DNA of 64,000 nt, taken from contig NZ_JAJOMA010000017.1 in assembly GCF_021129235.1 (NCBI RefSeq), positions 102,788 to 166,787 on the forward strand, read 5' to 3'. Made by a program: the position numbers and the translations under genes. Under the pieces are notes generated by a model that was not told where the DNA came from, did not search any database, and was given only the letters and a program-made list of their open reading frames with translations. Positions 14,696 to 23,217 of this stretch are shown piece after piece. The stretch comes from Kineosporia mesophila (lineage in GTDB: Bacteria > Actinomycetota > Actinomycetes > Actinomycetales > Kineosporiaceae). Numbering within the stretch: the first letter of the stretch is position 1; each line of letters begins with the position of its first letter.

Positions 14696-16661
14696 CCTCG
14701 TAAGCGGCCATCCACTCGTCGAACCGGCCGGCCGGCAACGGCCGCGAGATGCCGAACCCCTGGGCGATGTCGCAGCCGACACCGGCCAGCACGCAGCGGG
14801 TCGCGTCGTCCTCGACCCCCTCGGCGACGATGCTGAGCCCCAGGTTGTGGCCGAGCTCGACGATGCTGCGCACGATCATGGCATCGGTGGCGTCCGTGGC
14901 CAGGGCGGTGACGAACGAGCGGTCGATCTTCAGCTCGTGCACCGGCAGATGCCGCAGCTGGCCGATGCTGGTGTAACCGGTGCCGAAATCGTCGATGGAC
15001 AGCCCGATCCCCATCCCGGCCAGTTCGTTCAGCACACGCCGGGCCCGCTGCGGATCAGTCATGATCGCCGACTCGGTGACCTCCAGCTCCAGCAGCGCAG
15101 CGCTCACGCCGTTGGCGGTCAGCAGCTCCGCGATCTGGCCCGGCAGTTCGTCGTTGAGCAGGTTGCGGGCCGAGAGGTTGACCGCGACGCGCACCGGGGT
15201 ACCGGCCTGCTGCCAGGTGCGCGCCTGGACCAGGGCGGCGTCCAGCACGTAGTGGGTCAGGGGGTGGATCAGGCCGGTCTGCTCGGCGATCGGGATGAAC
15301 CGGTCCGGGGGGACGAAGCCGAGTTCCGGGTGGTTCCAGCGCACCAGCGCCTCGGCCCCGACCAGTGCCCCGGACCCGATGTCGATCTTGGGCTGGTAGT
15401 GCAGAACCAGCTCCCGGCGGCTGATCCCACGGCGCAGGTCGCTCAGCAGCACGAGCTTGTGCGAGGACTTCTCGTCGGCCGCCTGCTCGTGCACGAGCAC
15501 CGGATGCCCCTGGGCCTTGGCCGTCTCCATCGCGACGTAGGCGTTGCGCAGCAGGGTGTCCGGGTCGCCACCGGGCTGCCCGGAGACCGCGAGCGCCATC
15601 GTGGCCTCCACGTCGATCTCGACGTCGCCGACGGCGAAACTCTCGTCCAGGACGGCATGTAGCCGGGCGGCGACCTCCAGGCCCTCGTCGTCGGCGGTGA
15701 CGTCGGTGAGCAGCACCACGAACTCGTCGCCGCCGAGGTGGGCGACCACGTCCTCCTCGCGCACGGCCGCCCGCAGGCGCGCGCCGACCTGGGCCAGGAT
15801 CTGGTCGCCCTCCAGGTGCCCGAGGGTGGTGTTGACGTCCTTGAAGTGGTTCAGGTCGATGAGCAGCACCGAGACCAGGCGGTTCTCGTCGTCCAGGGCG
15901 TCGGCCATCCGGGCGGTGAGCACGGTGCGGTTGGGCAGCCCGCTGATGTGGTCGTGCTGGGACCGGTACACCGCTCCGGCCCGCTCGGCGTCCAGCTGCC
16001 GGCGATGGCCACGGGAGATCCAGCTCAGCACGGCCGACAGGGTGAAGCCGAGCAGGAGCACGACCGGGGTCAGGTTGCGCTCGCGCTGCTCGAGCGTGCG
16101 CAGGTGGGCCAGGGCCTGGTCGGCGCGCAGGTGCTGGGCCTGGGCGGCGCTCGTCACGGCGGAGTTGAGGCGGTCGAACCACAGGTCGGCGTCCCGGTCG
16201 CGGGCGGCGGTCGCGTCCGGTGACCGTTGCGCCGCGTCGAACAGGCGCAGTACCGCGCTCTGGTAGGCCTGGTTCTCGTGGCGGACCCGGTCGATGGTCT
16301 GCTGCAGAGGTCCCCCGCCGATCCGGTCCAGGGCGTCCAGAGCGGTCTGGAAGGTCTGTGCGGCCTGGTTGTAGGCCGCCCAGGAGCCCGGGGAGGGGTG
16401 CAGCTGGAAGTCCCGGACCAGCGACTGCTCAACGGCCAGGGCCGTCACCGTGGCGTCGTAGGCCGCGGACAGATTGACGGCCGAGGTGGCCTTCTCGGTC
16501 GCCCGGTTGGTGGTCTGCGACGACCACAGCACGAACACCGCGACGGCTGCCGCGACCGCCACCAGGGCGGCCACCGCCCCGCGCCCGCGCCGGACCTGAC
16601 GGCGGTCGGCCAGCCTCCGGGCGGGATCCACCTCGACGGCAGGGGCAGGTTCCTGCGGCAC
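14664..16661 (-). CDS. membrane GGDEF-EAL cyclic-di-GMP enzyme (1)
   Basis: 665 residues from GTG 16661. TM1 about 26-46, a helical extracytoplasmic region about 47-195, TM2 about 197-215, then GGDEF (about 235-395) and EAL (about 405-655). The cyclase site is intact (LGGDEFVVLL). The phosphodiesterase site is intact too: AEALVRWNHPELG, NLSARNL, LEVTES, IDDFGTGYTSI, LKIDRSFV and VAEGVED. Both making and degrading cyclic-di-GMP is therefore possible, with direction set by the sensor region. That region looks like an all-helical bundle rather than PAS. Convergent with and overlapping the FUSC gene. Confidence 0.93.
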   Translation of the reverse strand: MPQEPAPAVEVDPARRLADRRQVRRGRGAVAALVAVAAAVAVFVLWSSQTTNRATEKATSAVNLSAAYDATVTALAVEQSLVRDFQLHPSPGSWAAYNQAAQTFQTALDALDRIGGGPLQQTIDRVRHENQAYQSAVLRLFDAAQRSPDATAARDRDADLWFDRLNSAVTSAAQAQHLRADQALAHLRTLEQRERNLTPVVLLLGFTLSAVLSWISRGHRRQLDAERAGAVYRSQHDHISGLPNRTVLTARMADALDDENRLVSVLLIDLNHFKDVNTTLGHLEGDQILAQVGARLRAAVREEDVVAHLGGDEFVVLLTDVTADDEGLEVAARLHAVLDESFAVGDVEIDVEATMALAVSGQPGGDPDTLLRNAYVAMETAKAQGHPVLVHEQAADEKSSHKLVLLSDLRRGISRRELVLHYQPKIDIGSGALVGAEALVRWNHPELGFVPPDRFIPIAEQTGLIHPLTHYVLDAALVQARTWQQAGTPVRVAVNLSARNLLNDELPGQIAELLTANGVSAALLELEVTESAIMTDPQRARRVLNELAGMGIGLSIDDFGTGYTSIGQLRHLPVHELKIDRSFVTALATDATDAMIVRSIVELGHNLGLSIVAEGVEDDATRCVLAGVGCDIAQGFGISRPLPAGRFDEWMAAYEARPAVSLSVQ

Positions 16662-16703
16662 TGCTGCAGCATCGACCCCGGCGCCCGCTACCTTGAGCCG
16701 GCT

Positions 16704-17252
16704 TCAGGCGGGGCTGATCCCCCGCACGGTCAGGTCCCACATCCGGGCCGCGTGCGCCGGTGGGTCGCCGTACCGCTCGGCCACCAGGGCGATTCCGGTG
16801 ATCAGGTCGATCAGGCCCTCGATGGTGACGCCGGGCGCCAGCCAGGGTCCGGCGCGCTGCACCAGGGGCGCCCCGGCGGCCGTGAGCCGGCCGGTGGAGC
16901 AGTACGTGTCCGGGCTCCCGGTCTGCTGGACCAGCGCTTCGGCCAGGCCTTTGAACGTCGCCGCGTAGGTGGTCAGCGCCCCCAGCCAGTCCAGCAGCGC
17001 AGCCCGGGGGTCGGGGGCGTCGGCCAGGTCCGCCGCCCGCGCCGCCAGACCCTCGACCTGGTCGTGGAACACCGCGTCCAGCAAGGCATGCCGGGTGGGG
17101 AAGTGCCGCCGCACGGTGCCCGACCCTACGCCGGCGGTGCGCCCGATCTGTTCCCGCGAGGCACTCGCACCGTGCTCGGCGACCGCCTCGACGGCCACGG
17201 CCAGCAGGCGCTCGTAGTTGCGGCGGGCATCGGCTCTTTGCTGCGGGGGCAC
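16704..17252 (-). CDS. TetR-family repressor
   Basis: 182 residues from GTG 17252, preceded by GAGGTG at a 6-base gap on the minus strand. N-terminal TetR helix-turn-helix: LLAVAVEAVAEHGA, then SREQIGRTAGVGSGTVRRHFPTRHALLDAVF. C-terminal ligand domain with ALLDWLGAL and the EGLIDLITGIALVAERYG helix. Upstream in-frame codons exist but cross the divergent promoter. Divergent to the NmrA-like gene at 17347, its most likely target. Confidence 0.88.
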   Translation of the reverse strand: MPPQQRADARRNYERLLAVAVEAVAEHGASASREQIGRTAGVGSGTVRRHFPTRHALLDAVFHDQVEGLAARAADLADAPDPRAALLDWLGALTTYAATFKGLAEALVQQTGSPDTYCSTGRLTAAGAPLVQRAGPWLAPGVTIEGLIDLITGIALVAERYGDPPAHAARMWDLTVRGISPA

Positions 17253-17285
17253 CGGATCACCTCGGACGTGGACAAGTGGCGGGGT

Positions 17286-17316
17286 CCGCCGTATGTTAGC
17301 CGAATCCAAACGGCGG
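17286..17316. promoter_or_regulatory. candidate TetR operator
   Basis: CCGCCGT at 17286-17292 and ACGGCGG at 17310-17316 form perfect 7-bp arms around a 17-base centre between the TetR gene and its divergent neighbour. A likely operator controlling both; spacing is longer than a classic TetR site, so assignment is tentative. Confidence 0.4.
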
Positions 17317-17346
17317 CCCCCGCCGTTTATCTTCGGGAGGACACCC

Positions 17347-18255
17347 ATGCCGACAGCCCCCGTTCTCGTCACCGGCGCCACCGGCCGGCAGGGCGGTGCC
17401 ACGGCCCGCGCCCTCCTGGACCGGGGCGCTCCGGTGCGGGTCCTCGTCCGCAATCCCGCGACCGCCAGGCATCTGAAAGATGCCGGAGCCGAGGTGGTGA
17501 CCGGCGACCTGCTCGATCGTGACTCGATCGTCCGGGCCGCCCGCGGCGCCCGGGCCGTGTTCTCGGTGCAGATGCCCGCGGTGCGCGAGGGGCAGTTCGA
17601 CTTCGCCGACGAGCGCGCCCAGGCCGTGAATCTCGTCGAGGCGGCCCGCGCGGCCGGGGTGCCCCGGTTCGTCCAGACCACCGTCACCGGTACGCCCGGC
17701 CGCCGGGAGCTGCAGGAGCTGCGCGAGGGCCCGTGGGCGCCGCTGGCGCCCTACTACGAGAGCAAGAGCCTGATTGAGGACGCGGTCCGCGAGGCCGGTT
17801 TCGAGCGGTGGACGATCCTGCGACCAGGAACGTTCATGGAGAACTTCCTGCCCTCGGCCGCCTATCTGTTCCCGCGAGGGGTCGAGGGCGGCATCGTCAC
17901 CGTGCTGAAGCCGGCCACGATGATCTCGCTGGTCGCGGTGCCCGACGTCGGCACGGCGGCGGCCGCGGCGCTGACCGGCGACGAGCGGTTCGACCGTCTC
18001 GAACTGGAACTGGCCAGCGACTACCTGTCCATGACCGACATCGCCGAAGTGCTGAGCCGCGTTCTGGATCGTCCGCTGCCCGCCCCCGATCTCACGCCGG
18101 AGCAGGCCCTGGCGGCCGGAATGCCCGCCTACGCCACCGTCCCGCACGAGCACATGAACGTGGTCGGCCAGCCGGCCCGCCCCGCCTACGCCCGCGAACT
18201 GGGCCTGCCCCTGACCTCTTTCGAGACCTGGGCCCAGGCCACCCTTCGTCCGTGA
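17347..18255 (+). CDS. NmrA-like NAD(P)-binding oxidoreductase
   Basis: 302-residue atypical short-chain dehydrogenase of the NmrA/HSCARG group. ATG 17347 is chosen because GGGAGG lies 6 bases upstream and the Rossmann start is then at the N-terminus: VLVTGATGRQGGATARALL, followed by VRVLVRNPATARHL (NADP-type Arg) and VVTGDLLD. YYESKSLIEDAV gives a Tyr-x-x-x-Lys pair and ILRPGTFMENFLPS is typical of NmrA proteins, which either reduce small substrates or sense NADP/NAD ratio. Stops abut the convergent MFS gene inside one TGATCA. Confidence 0.85.
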   Translation: MPTAPVLVTGATGRQGGATARALLDRGAPVRVLVRNPATARHLKDAGAEVVTGDLLDRDSIVRAARGARAVFSVQMPAVREGQFDFADERAQAVNLVEAARAAGVPRFVQTTVTGTPGRRELQELREGPWAPLAPYYESKSLIEDAVREAGFERWTILRPGTFMENFLPSAAYLFPRGVEGGIVTVLKPATMISLVAVPDVGTAAAAALTGDERFDRLELELASDYLSMTDIAEVLSRVLDRPLPAPDLTPEQALAAGMPAYATVPHEHMNVVGQPARPAYARELGLPLTSFETWAQATLRP

Positions 18256-18261
18256 TCATGC
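18252..18261. repeat. GTGATCATGC element forming both stop codons of a convergent pair
   Basis: The plus-strand TGA stop (18253-18255) and the minus-strand stop (read from TCA at 18256-18258) are adjacent halves of the TGATCA in GTGATCATGC. The same 10-mer recurs at 31763, 48854 (plus an inverted copy at 48886), 63799 and 63839. The other copies lie outside protein genes; this one overlaps the two stop codons. Confidence 0.6.
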
Positions 18262-19488
18262 AGAAGGGGTTGTTTCGCCAGGGGCGTGGGGGCGGTTCGG
18301 GCGCTGGGACAGGACTCCTGCCGTCAGCACCACGATCAGGCCGACCACCGGCACCACCAGCAGGCCGGCGCGCAGGCTGGTGGCGTCGGCGACCGCACCG
18401 ACCACCGGGGGCGACAGCAGGAAGCCCAGGCGCATGAGCCAGGAGACGATGGTGAGGCCGGTGCCCGGGCGCAGGCCCGGGAGTTCGTCGGCCTCGTGCA
18501 TGGCCGCGGGCACCAGGGTCGCGACGCCGAAACCGGCGGCGGCGAAGCCCAGGACGGTGCCCCCGACGCTCGGGAAGGCCAGGGCCAGGCCCATCCCGGC
18601 GGCGGCGAAAGCGCCGCCGGAGCGGGCGATCACGCGCTGGCCGAAGCGGTCGACCAGGCGGTCGCCGAACAGCCGGCCGACGAACTGGGCCCCGACCAGC
18701 GCGATGTAGCCGAGGGTGGCGATCGCGGCCGGGGCGCCGAGGGAGTCGCCGATGTAGAGGGTGGCCCAGGAGTTGCCCGAGTCCTCCACGACCGCGCCCG
18801 CCACGGCGATCAGCACCAGCGCGCCGACGGTCAGGGCCGTGGCCGGGCCGACCGGCAGGCGGCCGGCGGCCGCGGCCGGGGTCCCTTCCTCCACTGGTTC
18901 CACCTCGGGCCCGGGCAGGCAGAAACGCCAGGCCAGCAGGGCGATCACGGCCAGCAGCACGGACGAGAGGACGAGGTGCACGCCCCGGGAGAGTCCCAGG
19001 GCGATCGCCCCGGCCGCCATCAGTCCACCGGTCACGGCGCCGACCGACCAGATGGCGTGGAAGGAGTTGATGATCGAACGGCCGTAACGCCGCTGCACGC
19101 GCAGGCCGTGCGCGTTCTGGGCGACGTCGGCGATCGCGTCCAGGCTGCCGGCCACGAACAGGGACAGGGCGAACACGACGGTCACCGGGGCCAGGCCTGC
19201 CGCGATCACGCCGACGCCGGTCAGCACCATGCCCACCGCCGCCACCGACGCCGAGCCGAACCGCCGCACCAGCAGGCCCGCCGCCGTCCCCGCGATCAGC
19301 GCGCCGGTGGGGAAGGCCGCCACCGACAGGCCGTAGGCCGTGTTGCTCATGGCGAGTTCGGTCTTGATCTGGGGGTAGCGGGGAATCACGTTGGCGAACA
19401 TCGCCCCGTTGGTGAAGAAGAGCACGCCCACCGCCGCCCGCGCACGGCGGACATCCTGATCCGGCCGAGTCGCCGTTGACTGCGTCAT
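18256..19488 (-). CDS. MFS transporter
   Basis: 410-residue major facilitator, 12 predicted helices, of the group with a YbjJ-like N-terminus (FFTNGAMFANVIPRYPQIKTEL). ATG 19488 is chosen because the longer frame runs through the divergent operators. Helix 2-3 loop reads GLLVRRFGSASVAA (the MFS motif A position) and the central SFHAIWSVGAVTGG is typical. Probably exports a small molecule. Divergent from a TetR gene with 46 bases between the start codons and two matching operators, so TetR-controlled efflux is very likely. Confidence 0.88.
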   Translation of the reverse strand: MTQSTATRPDQDVRRARAAVGVLFFTNGAMFANVIPRYPQIKTELAMSNTAYGLSVAAFPTGALIAGTAAGLLVRRFGSASVAAVGMVLTGVGVIAAGLAPVTVVFALSLFVAGSLDAIADVAQNAHGLRVQRRYGRSIINSFHAIWSVGAVTGGLMAAGAIALGLSRGVHLVLSSVLLAVIALLAWRFCLPGPEVEPVEEGTPAAAAGRLPVGPATALTVGALVLIAVAGAVVEDSGNSWATLYIGDSLGAPAAIATLGYIALVGAQFVGRLFGDRLVDRFGQRVIARSGGAFAAAGMGLALAFPSVGGTVLGFAAAGFGVATLVPAAMHEADELPGLRPGTGLTIVSWLMRLGFLLSPPVVGAVADATSLRAGLLVVPVVGLIVVLTAGVLSQRPNRPHAPGETTPSA

Positions 19489-19490
19489 GC

Positions 19491-19532
19491 GTACGACCGT
19501 ACACACCAAGCACCTGGGCTGTACAGTCGTAC
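19491..19532. promoter_or_regulatory. two TetR operators with mirror-image leaderless promoters
   Basis: GTACGACCGTAC (19491-19502) and GTACAGTCGTAC (19521-19532) are the same near-palindrome in opposite orientation, centres exactly 30 bases apart. Read toward each gene, both give TAC(A/G)GT-CGTAC(A/G)C-ATG: a -10-like hexamer, 7 bases, then the start codon. Both transcripts would thus begin at or next to the ATG, without a leader. A repressor dimer on each site would cover -10 and start. Confidence 0.7.
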
Positions 19533-19534
19533 AC

Positions 19535-20101
19535 ATGAACGTCCGGCGCCATGACCCCGAACGCCGTAGCCGCATCATCGACGCGTGCCTGGACGTCGTC
19601 GCCGAGGTCGGGGTGGCGGGGGTGTCACACCGCAAGATCGCCGCTGCCGCCGACGTCCCGCTCGGCTCGATGACCTATCACTTCGACGGTATCGACCAGG
19701 TCCTGTACGACGCCTTCACCCGTTTCGCGCAGGCGGCCAGCAGCCAGTTCGAGGCCCGGATGAGCGCGGCCGGCACCGCGCAGGAGGCCCGGCGGGCCGT
19801 CGCCGACCTGATCGTCACCGACACCCTCAGCACCCAGCGCGAACTGGTGCTGATGCAGGAGCTGTACACGCTCGCGGCCCGCATCCCGCGTTTCCGGGGT
19901 ATCACCAGCGCCTGGATGGCCGCCAGCCGCGCCGCCCTGGAGAGACACTTCGACCCGGCCACGGCCCGGCTGCTCGACGCGACGATCGAGGGCCTGAGCC
20001 TGCACCGGGCGCTCGACACCGAACCCCACGACCCCCAGGTGGCACTGGACGCCATCGACCGCATCCTGGCCACTGCCGACCGGAAGGCGCACCGACCGTG
20101 A
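19535..20101 (+). CDS. TetR-family repressor
   Basis: 188 residues. ATG 19535 gives MNVRRHDPERRSRIIDACLDVVAEVGV, the usual TetR beginning, followed by VSHRKIAAAADVPLGSMTYHFDGIDQVLYDAF (helix-turn-helix and first dimer helix). The C-terminal half includes LVLMQELYTLAARIPRFRGI and TARLLDATIEGLSLHRAL. Probable repressor of the divergent MFS gene and of its own operon through the two GTACRGTCGTAC sites. The stop overlaps the GTG of the acetyltransferase by 4 bases. Confidence 0.92.
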   Translation: MNVRRHDPERRSRIIDACLDVVAEVGVAGVSHRKIAAAADVPLGSMTYHFDGIDQVLYDAFTRFAQAASSQFEARMSAAGTAQEARRAVADLIVTDTLSTQRELVLMQELYTLAARIPRFRGITSAWMAASRAALERHFDPATARLLDATIEGLSLHRALDTEPHDPQVALDAIDRILATADRKAHRP

Positions 20102-20691
20102 CCGACTACTTCGCCGGCGACCCCCGCACCCACCGCGAGCGCATGCTGGCCGGCGACCTGTACGTCGCCGCCGACTCCGACAACGACGAGAGCGTGCGCA
20201 TTCACGAGCGGGCGGTGCGACTGCTGGAGGCCTACCGCCTCCAGTTCACCGCCGGCGATCACGCCTCGGCGCGCGCGACCCTGGCCGCGGTGCTGGGATC
20301 GGTGGGGGCCGGGGTGGCGATCCGCCCGCCGCTGTTCGTGGACTACGGCGAGAACCTGCACGTGGGTGCGCGCACCTTCATCAATTACCAGCTCACCGCG
20401 CTCGACGTGGCGGCGATCAGGATCGGCGAGGACTGCCAGATCGGGCCCGGGGTGCAGCTTCTGACGCCGACCCATCCGATCGACCCCGGCCCGCGCCGCG
20501 ACAAGCTGGAGGCGGCCCGGCCCATCACGATCGGCGACAACGTCTGGCTGGGCGGCGGCGTCATCGTCTGCCCGGGCGTGAGCATCGGCGACAACTCGGT
20601 GATCGGCGCCGGTTCCGTGGTGACGAAAGACGTTCCGGCGAATGTGGTCTGCGTCGGCAACCCGGCCCGGGTCATCCGCGAGATCGGCTGA
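20098..20691 (+). CDS. maltose/galactoside-type O-acetyltransferase (hexapeptide repeat)
   Basis: 197-residue left-handed beta-helix acetyltransferase of the Maa/LacA/NodL group. Start GTG 20098 overlaps the TetR stop. The N-terminal Mac domain begins FAGDPRTHRERMLAGDLY. Hexapeptide repeats follow: IRIGEDCQIGPGVQLLTPTHPIDP with the catalytic His in THPID, then ITIGDNVWLGGGVIVCPGVSIGDNSVIGAGSVVTKDVPANVVCVGNPARVIREI, which is nearly diagnostic. Acetylates sugars from acetyl-CoA. Operon with TetR and opposite an MFS pump suggests modify-and-export handling of a sugar-like compound; that is inferred. Confidence 0.92.
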   Translation: MTDYFAGDPRTHRERMLAGDLYVAADSDNDESVRIHERAVRLLEAYRLQFTAGDHASARATLAAVLGSVGAGVAIRPPLFVDYGENLHVGARTFINYQLTALDVAAIRIGEDCQIGPGVQLLTPTHPIDPGPRRDKLEAARPITIGDNVWLGGGVIVCPGVSIGDNSVIGAGSVVTKDVPANVVCVGNPARVIREIG

Positions 20692-20707
20692 CCCGGGGGG
20701 TTGCGCT

Positions 20708-21925
20708 CTACTCGGCCCGCAGCGCCGGGTAGTCGGGCAGGTGCGGCAGAGGGCTGGGCCGCGACACCAGCTTCTGCTCGGCCAGGTGCCGCACCCGCGG
20801 CGAGGCGGCCACCCGGTGCACGGCCTTGAGCACCTTCAGCCCGGCCCGCGATTTCGGGAACATCAGACGGGGGATGCCGGGCGGGAAGTTCTGCACCTTG
20901 TCGGCCCAGGGCCGCATCACCCGCTCGTAGCCGGCGAACGCGGCGGCCGGACCGGAACCGGCGTAGCTCTCCCCCAGTTCCCCGGCGAGCACGTAGGCGC
21001 CGGCCAGGGCCAGGCTGGTACCCATCCCGGTCGGCCCCGACCCCCAGGCCGCGTCGCCCAGCGCCACGACCCGCCCACGCGACCAGGACGGCATGGTCAC
21101 CCGGGCGAAGCGCTCGAGGTAGAACTCCTGCGGGTAGGCCTCGAAACCGTCCAGGATGCGCGCCGTCTTCCATCCGGCATCGGCGAAATGGGCTCGTAGT
21201 ACGTGCATCTGGGCCTCGAAACCGATCGATTCCAGCCCCAGGTCGGGGGCGAAGAAGGCCAGGTTGGCCCGGCTGGTGCCCTTGTTGTCGGGACGCAGGG
21301 CGATCATCCGGCTGTTGGTGGAGGTCATCCAGTGCCACCAGTCGTCATCGTCGTCCGTGCGGTCGATGGTGCCGTAGGCGACGTACTCCCCCAGGTCGCG
21401 CCAGACCACGTCGTCACCGAAGACCAGCGTGCGGGTGCGCGAGCGCCGGCCCTCGGCGATGACCATCAGGTCGTAGCGCTCGGTGCCGCCACTGGCCAGG
21501 GTGACCTCCACCCCCTCCGGTGACTGCTCGACGGCGGTGACGTGATCGCCGTAGCGGTGCGGGATCTCGTTCTCGGTCAGGTCCAGGAGCAGCCGGGACA
21601 GGTCGCCGCGCAGGATCTCCATCTCGGCGGTCGACCCGTCCCGCCCGGCCTCGACCGGGAATTCGGCGTAGGAGCGGCCGGTGTGGTCGAGGAAGCGGGT
21701 GCCGCGCTCACCGGTGTTCTGTTTCAGCACGGCCTCGGTCAGGCCCATCTGCTCGATGACGGCGCGCCCGGTGGTGCGGATGTCGAGGTTCTGACCGGCG
21801 ACGCGCATGCTCGGCGCGCGCTCCAGGAGGGTGGGCGCGAACCCGGCGCGGCGCAGCGCCCAGGCCAGGGCGGGCCCGGCGATACTTCCCCCGGAGATCA
21901 GGACGGTGGGGCTCTGGCTGTTCAT
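20708..21925 (-). CDS. FAD-dependent monooxygenase
   Basis: 405-residue flavoprotein hydroxylase (UbiH/TetX-like superfamily). FAD site VLISGGSIAGPALAWALRRAGFAPTLLER, GQNLDIRTTGRAVIEQMGL, MEILRGDLSRLL, the DG-type motif VIAEGRRSRTR (Glu-Gly instead of Asp-Gly), and VVALGDAAWGSGPTGMGTSLALAGAYVLA. Similar to monooxygenases that inactivate aromatic or polyketide compounds. Divergent to a MarR gene with an ACTTCA palindrome between, so it is probably induced by its substrate through MarR. Confidence 0.87.
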   Translation of the reverse strand: MNSQSPTVLISGGSIAGPALAWALRRAGFAPTLLERAPSMRVAGQNLDIRTTGRAVIEQMGLTEAVLKQNTGERGTRFLDHTGRSYAEFPVEAGRDGSTAEMEILRGDLSRLLLDLTENEIPHRYGDHVTAVEQSPEGVEVTLASGGTERYDLMVIAEGRRSRTRTLVFGDDVVWRDLGEYVAYGTIDRTDDDDDWWHWMTSTNSRMIALRPDNKGTSRANLAFFAPDLGLESIGFEAQMHVLRAHFADAGWKTARILDGFEAYPQEFYLERFARVTMPSWSRGRVVALGDAAWGSGPTGMGTSLALAGAYVLAGELGESYAGSGPAAAFAGYERVMRPWADKVQNFPPGIPRLMFPKSRAGLKVLKAVHRVAASPRVRHLAEQKLVSRPSPLPHLPDYPALRAE

Positions 21926-21950
21926 GGCATCCGTTCCCGTCGACTAATGA

Positions 21951-21983
21951 CTTCACGATGAAGTTACATGCTTGGTGAAGTCT
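21951..21983. promoter_or_regulatory. candidate MarR operator(s)
   Basis: ACTTCA-CGA-TGAAGT at 21951-21965 is a perfect inverted repeat, and a further half TGAAGTC lies at 21977-21983. They sit between the FAD monooxygenase start (21925) and the MarR start (22010), in a locally AT-rich stretch. Probable MarR binding sites for both genes. Confidence 0.6.
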
Positions 21984-22009
21984 TGCACGTCGTAAAGTAG
22001 TCTGCGGAC

Positions 22010-22504
22010 ATGAACGAGGAGGTCCCACCCTTTCCGGCGGTGCTCGAACCCGGGCCCCGGCAGCAGGCACTCGACCTGCTGCGCACCTACGCCGGGGAGT
22101 ACACCGAGCTGAACCGCCGCTCGGCCCAGGTGCTCGACCTGCACGTCACCGACGTCAACGCCCTGGTCGAGGTGCTGTGGGCCGAGCGCCTGGGCGAACC
22201 GCTCTCGCCCGTGCGCCTGGCCGAACGCGTCGGGCTCACCTCCGGCGCCACGAATGCCCTGGTCAACCGGCTGGAGAACGCCGGGTACGTGGCCCGCAGC
22301 CGGGAGCACGCCGACCGGCGCCAGGTCACCCTGCGCGCCACCGCCCTGGCCCGCAGCCGTACCGCGGACTTCTACACGCGGCCGGCCGCCTTACTGGAGA
22401 AGGCCTTCGACGCACTGGAACCGCAGTCCCTCACCGCCCTCATCGGTGCCCTGGACGTTCTCACCACCGCCCTGCACGACATCAATCAGGAACTGCACCC
22501 CTGA
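22010..22504 (+). CDS. MarR-family regulator
   Basis: 164 residues. Winged helix about 55-125: LVEVLWAERLGEPLSPVRLAERVGLTSGATNALVNRLENAGYVARSREHADRRQVTLRATALA, with the DRR wing motif characteristic of MarR. The flanking helices form the dimer interface. Likely controls the divergent FAD monooxygenase and itself. idi and a prenyl synthase follow in the same direction after 113 bases, so it could also affect them, although that gap is large enough for a separate promoter. Confidence 0.92.
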   Translation: MNEEVPPFPAVLEPGPRQQALDLLRTYAGEYTELNRRSAQVLDLHVTDVNALVEVLWAERLGEPLSPVRLAERVGLTSGATNALVNRLENAGYVARSREHADRRQVTLRATALARSRTADFYTRPAALLEKAFDALEPQSLTALIGALDVLTTALHDINQELHP

Positions 22505-22617
22505 GCACCGTCGCTCGCCCGAGTGGCGTAAATGCCCCGCGTCGGAGAGAAAGGGAGTCTGCCCCGTCGCGGAACCACCCGATCCGGCGCGAGAAGTACA
22601 CGACAGAGAGGGCCTTG

Positions 22618-23217
22618 ATGACGCTCACCGACCCACGGGCCGGCGTGCCGGCCGCTGCGCACGACCTGGTGGTTCTGCTCGACGACGACGGATCACCCAT
22701 CGGCGAGGCAGACCGGCTGACGGTGCACGACACCGCCACACCCCTGCACCTGGCCTTCTCGCTGCACCTGCTCGACATCCGCGGCCGCACCCTGGTCACC
22801 CGCCGGGCCCTGGCCAAGAAGACCTGGCCGGGGGTCTGGACCAACTCCTGCTGCGGCCACCCGCGCCCGGGTGAGGACATCGCCGCGGCCGTCGTGCGCC
22901 GCGCCGGCGAGGAACTGGGCCTCACGGTGACCGGGGTGCGGGTGGCGCTGCCCTCGTTCCGGTACCGCGCCGTCGACGCCGGCGGCGTGGTGGAGAACGA
23001 GCTGTGCCCGGTGCACGTCGCCCTGATCGACGAGTCCGCCGTCCCCGACCCCGATCCCGCCGAGGTCGCCGAATTCGCCTGGGTGCCCTGGCCCGACCTG
23101 TACGAGGCCGTGCGGCGCACCCCGTTCGCGTTCAGCCCGTGGCTGGTGCTCCAGGCCCAGGCCGTCGGACCCGACATCATGCGCCACCTGACCACCGCCG
23201 CCGAGGAGACGTGTTGA
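22618..23217 (+). CDS. idi: isopentenyl-diphosphate delta-isomerase, type I
   Basis: 199-residue Nudix-fold enzyme interconverting isopentenyl and dimethylallyl diphosphate. The active-site Cys lies in WTNSCCGHPRPGE and the catalytic Glu in VENELCPVHVALI; the Nudix-like box is GHPRPGEDIAAAVVRRAGEELGL, and the C-terminal FAWVPWPDLYEAVRRTPFAFSPWLVLQ has the conserved Trp segment. ATG 22618 lies after a weak purine stretch; the longer open frame upstream overlaps the MarR gene and is not coding. The stop overlaps the start of the prenyl synthase, so the two supply and use the C5 units together. Confidence 0.94.
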   Translation: MTLTDPRAGVPAAAHDLVVLLDDDGSPIGEADRLTVHDTATPLHLAFSLHLLDIRGRTLVTRRALAKKTWPGVWTNSCCGHPRPGEDIAAAVVRRAGEELGLTVTGVRVALPSFRYRAVDAGGVVENELCPVHVALIDESAVPDPDPAEVAEFAWVPWPDLYEAVRRTPFAFSPWLVLQAQAVGPDIMRHLTTAAEETC

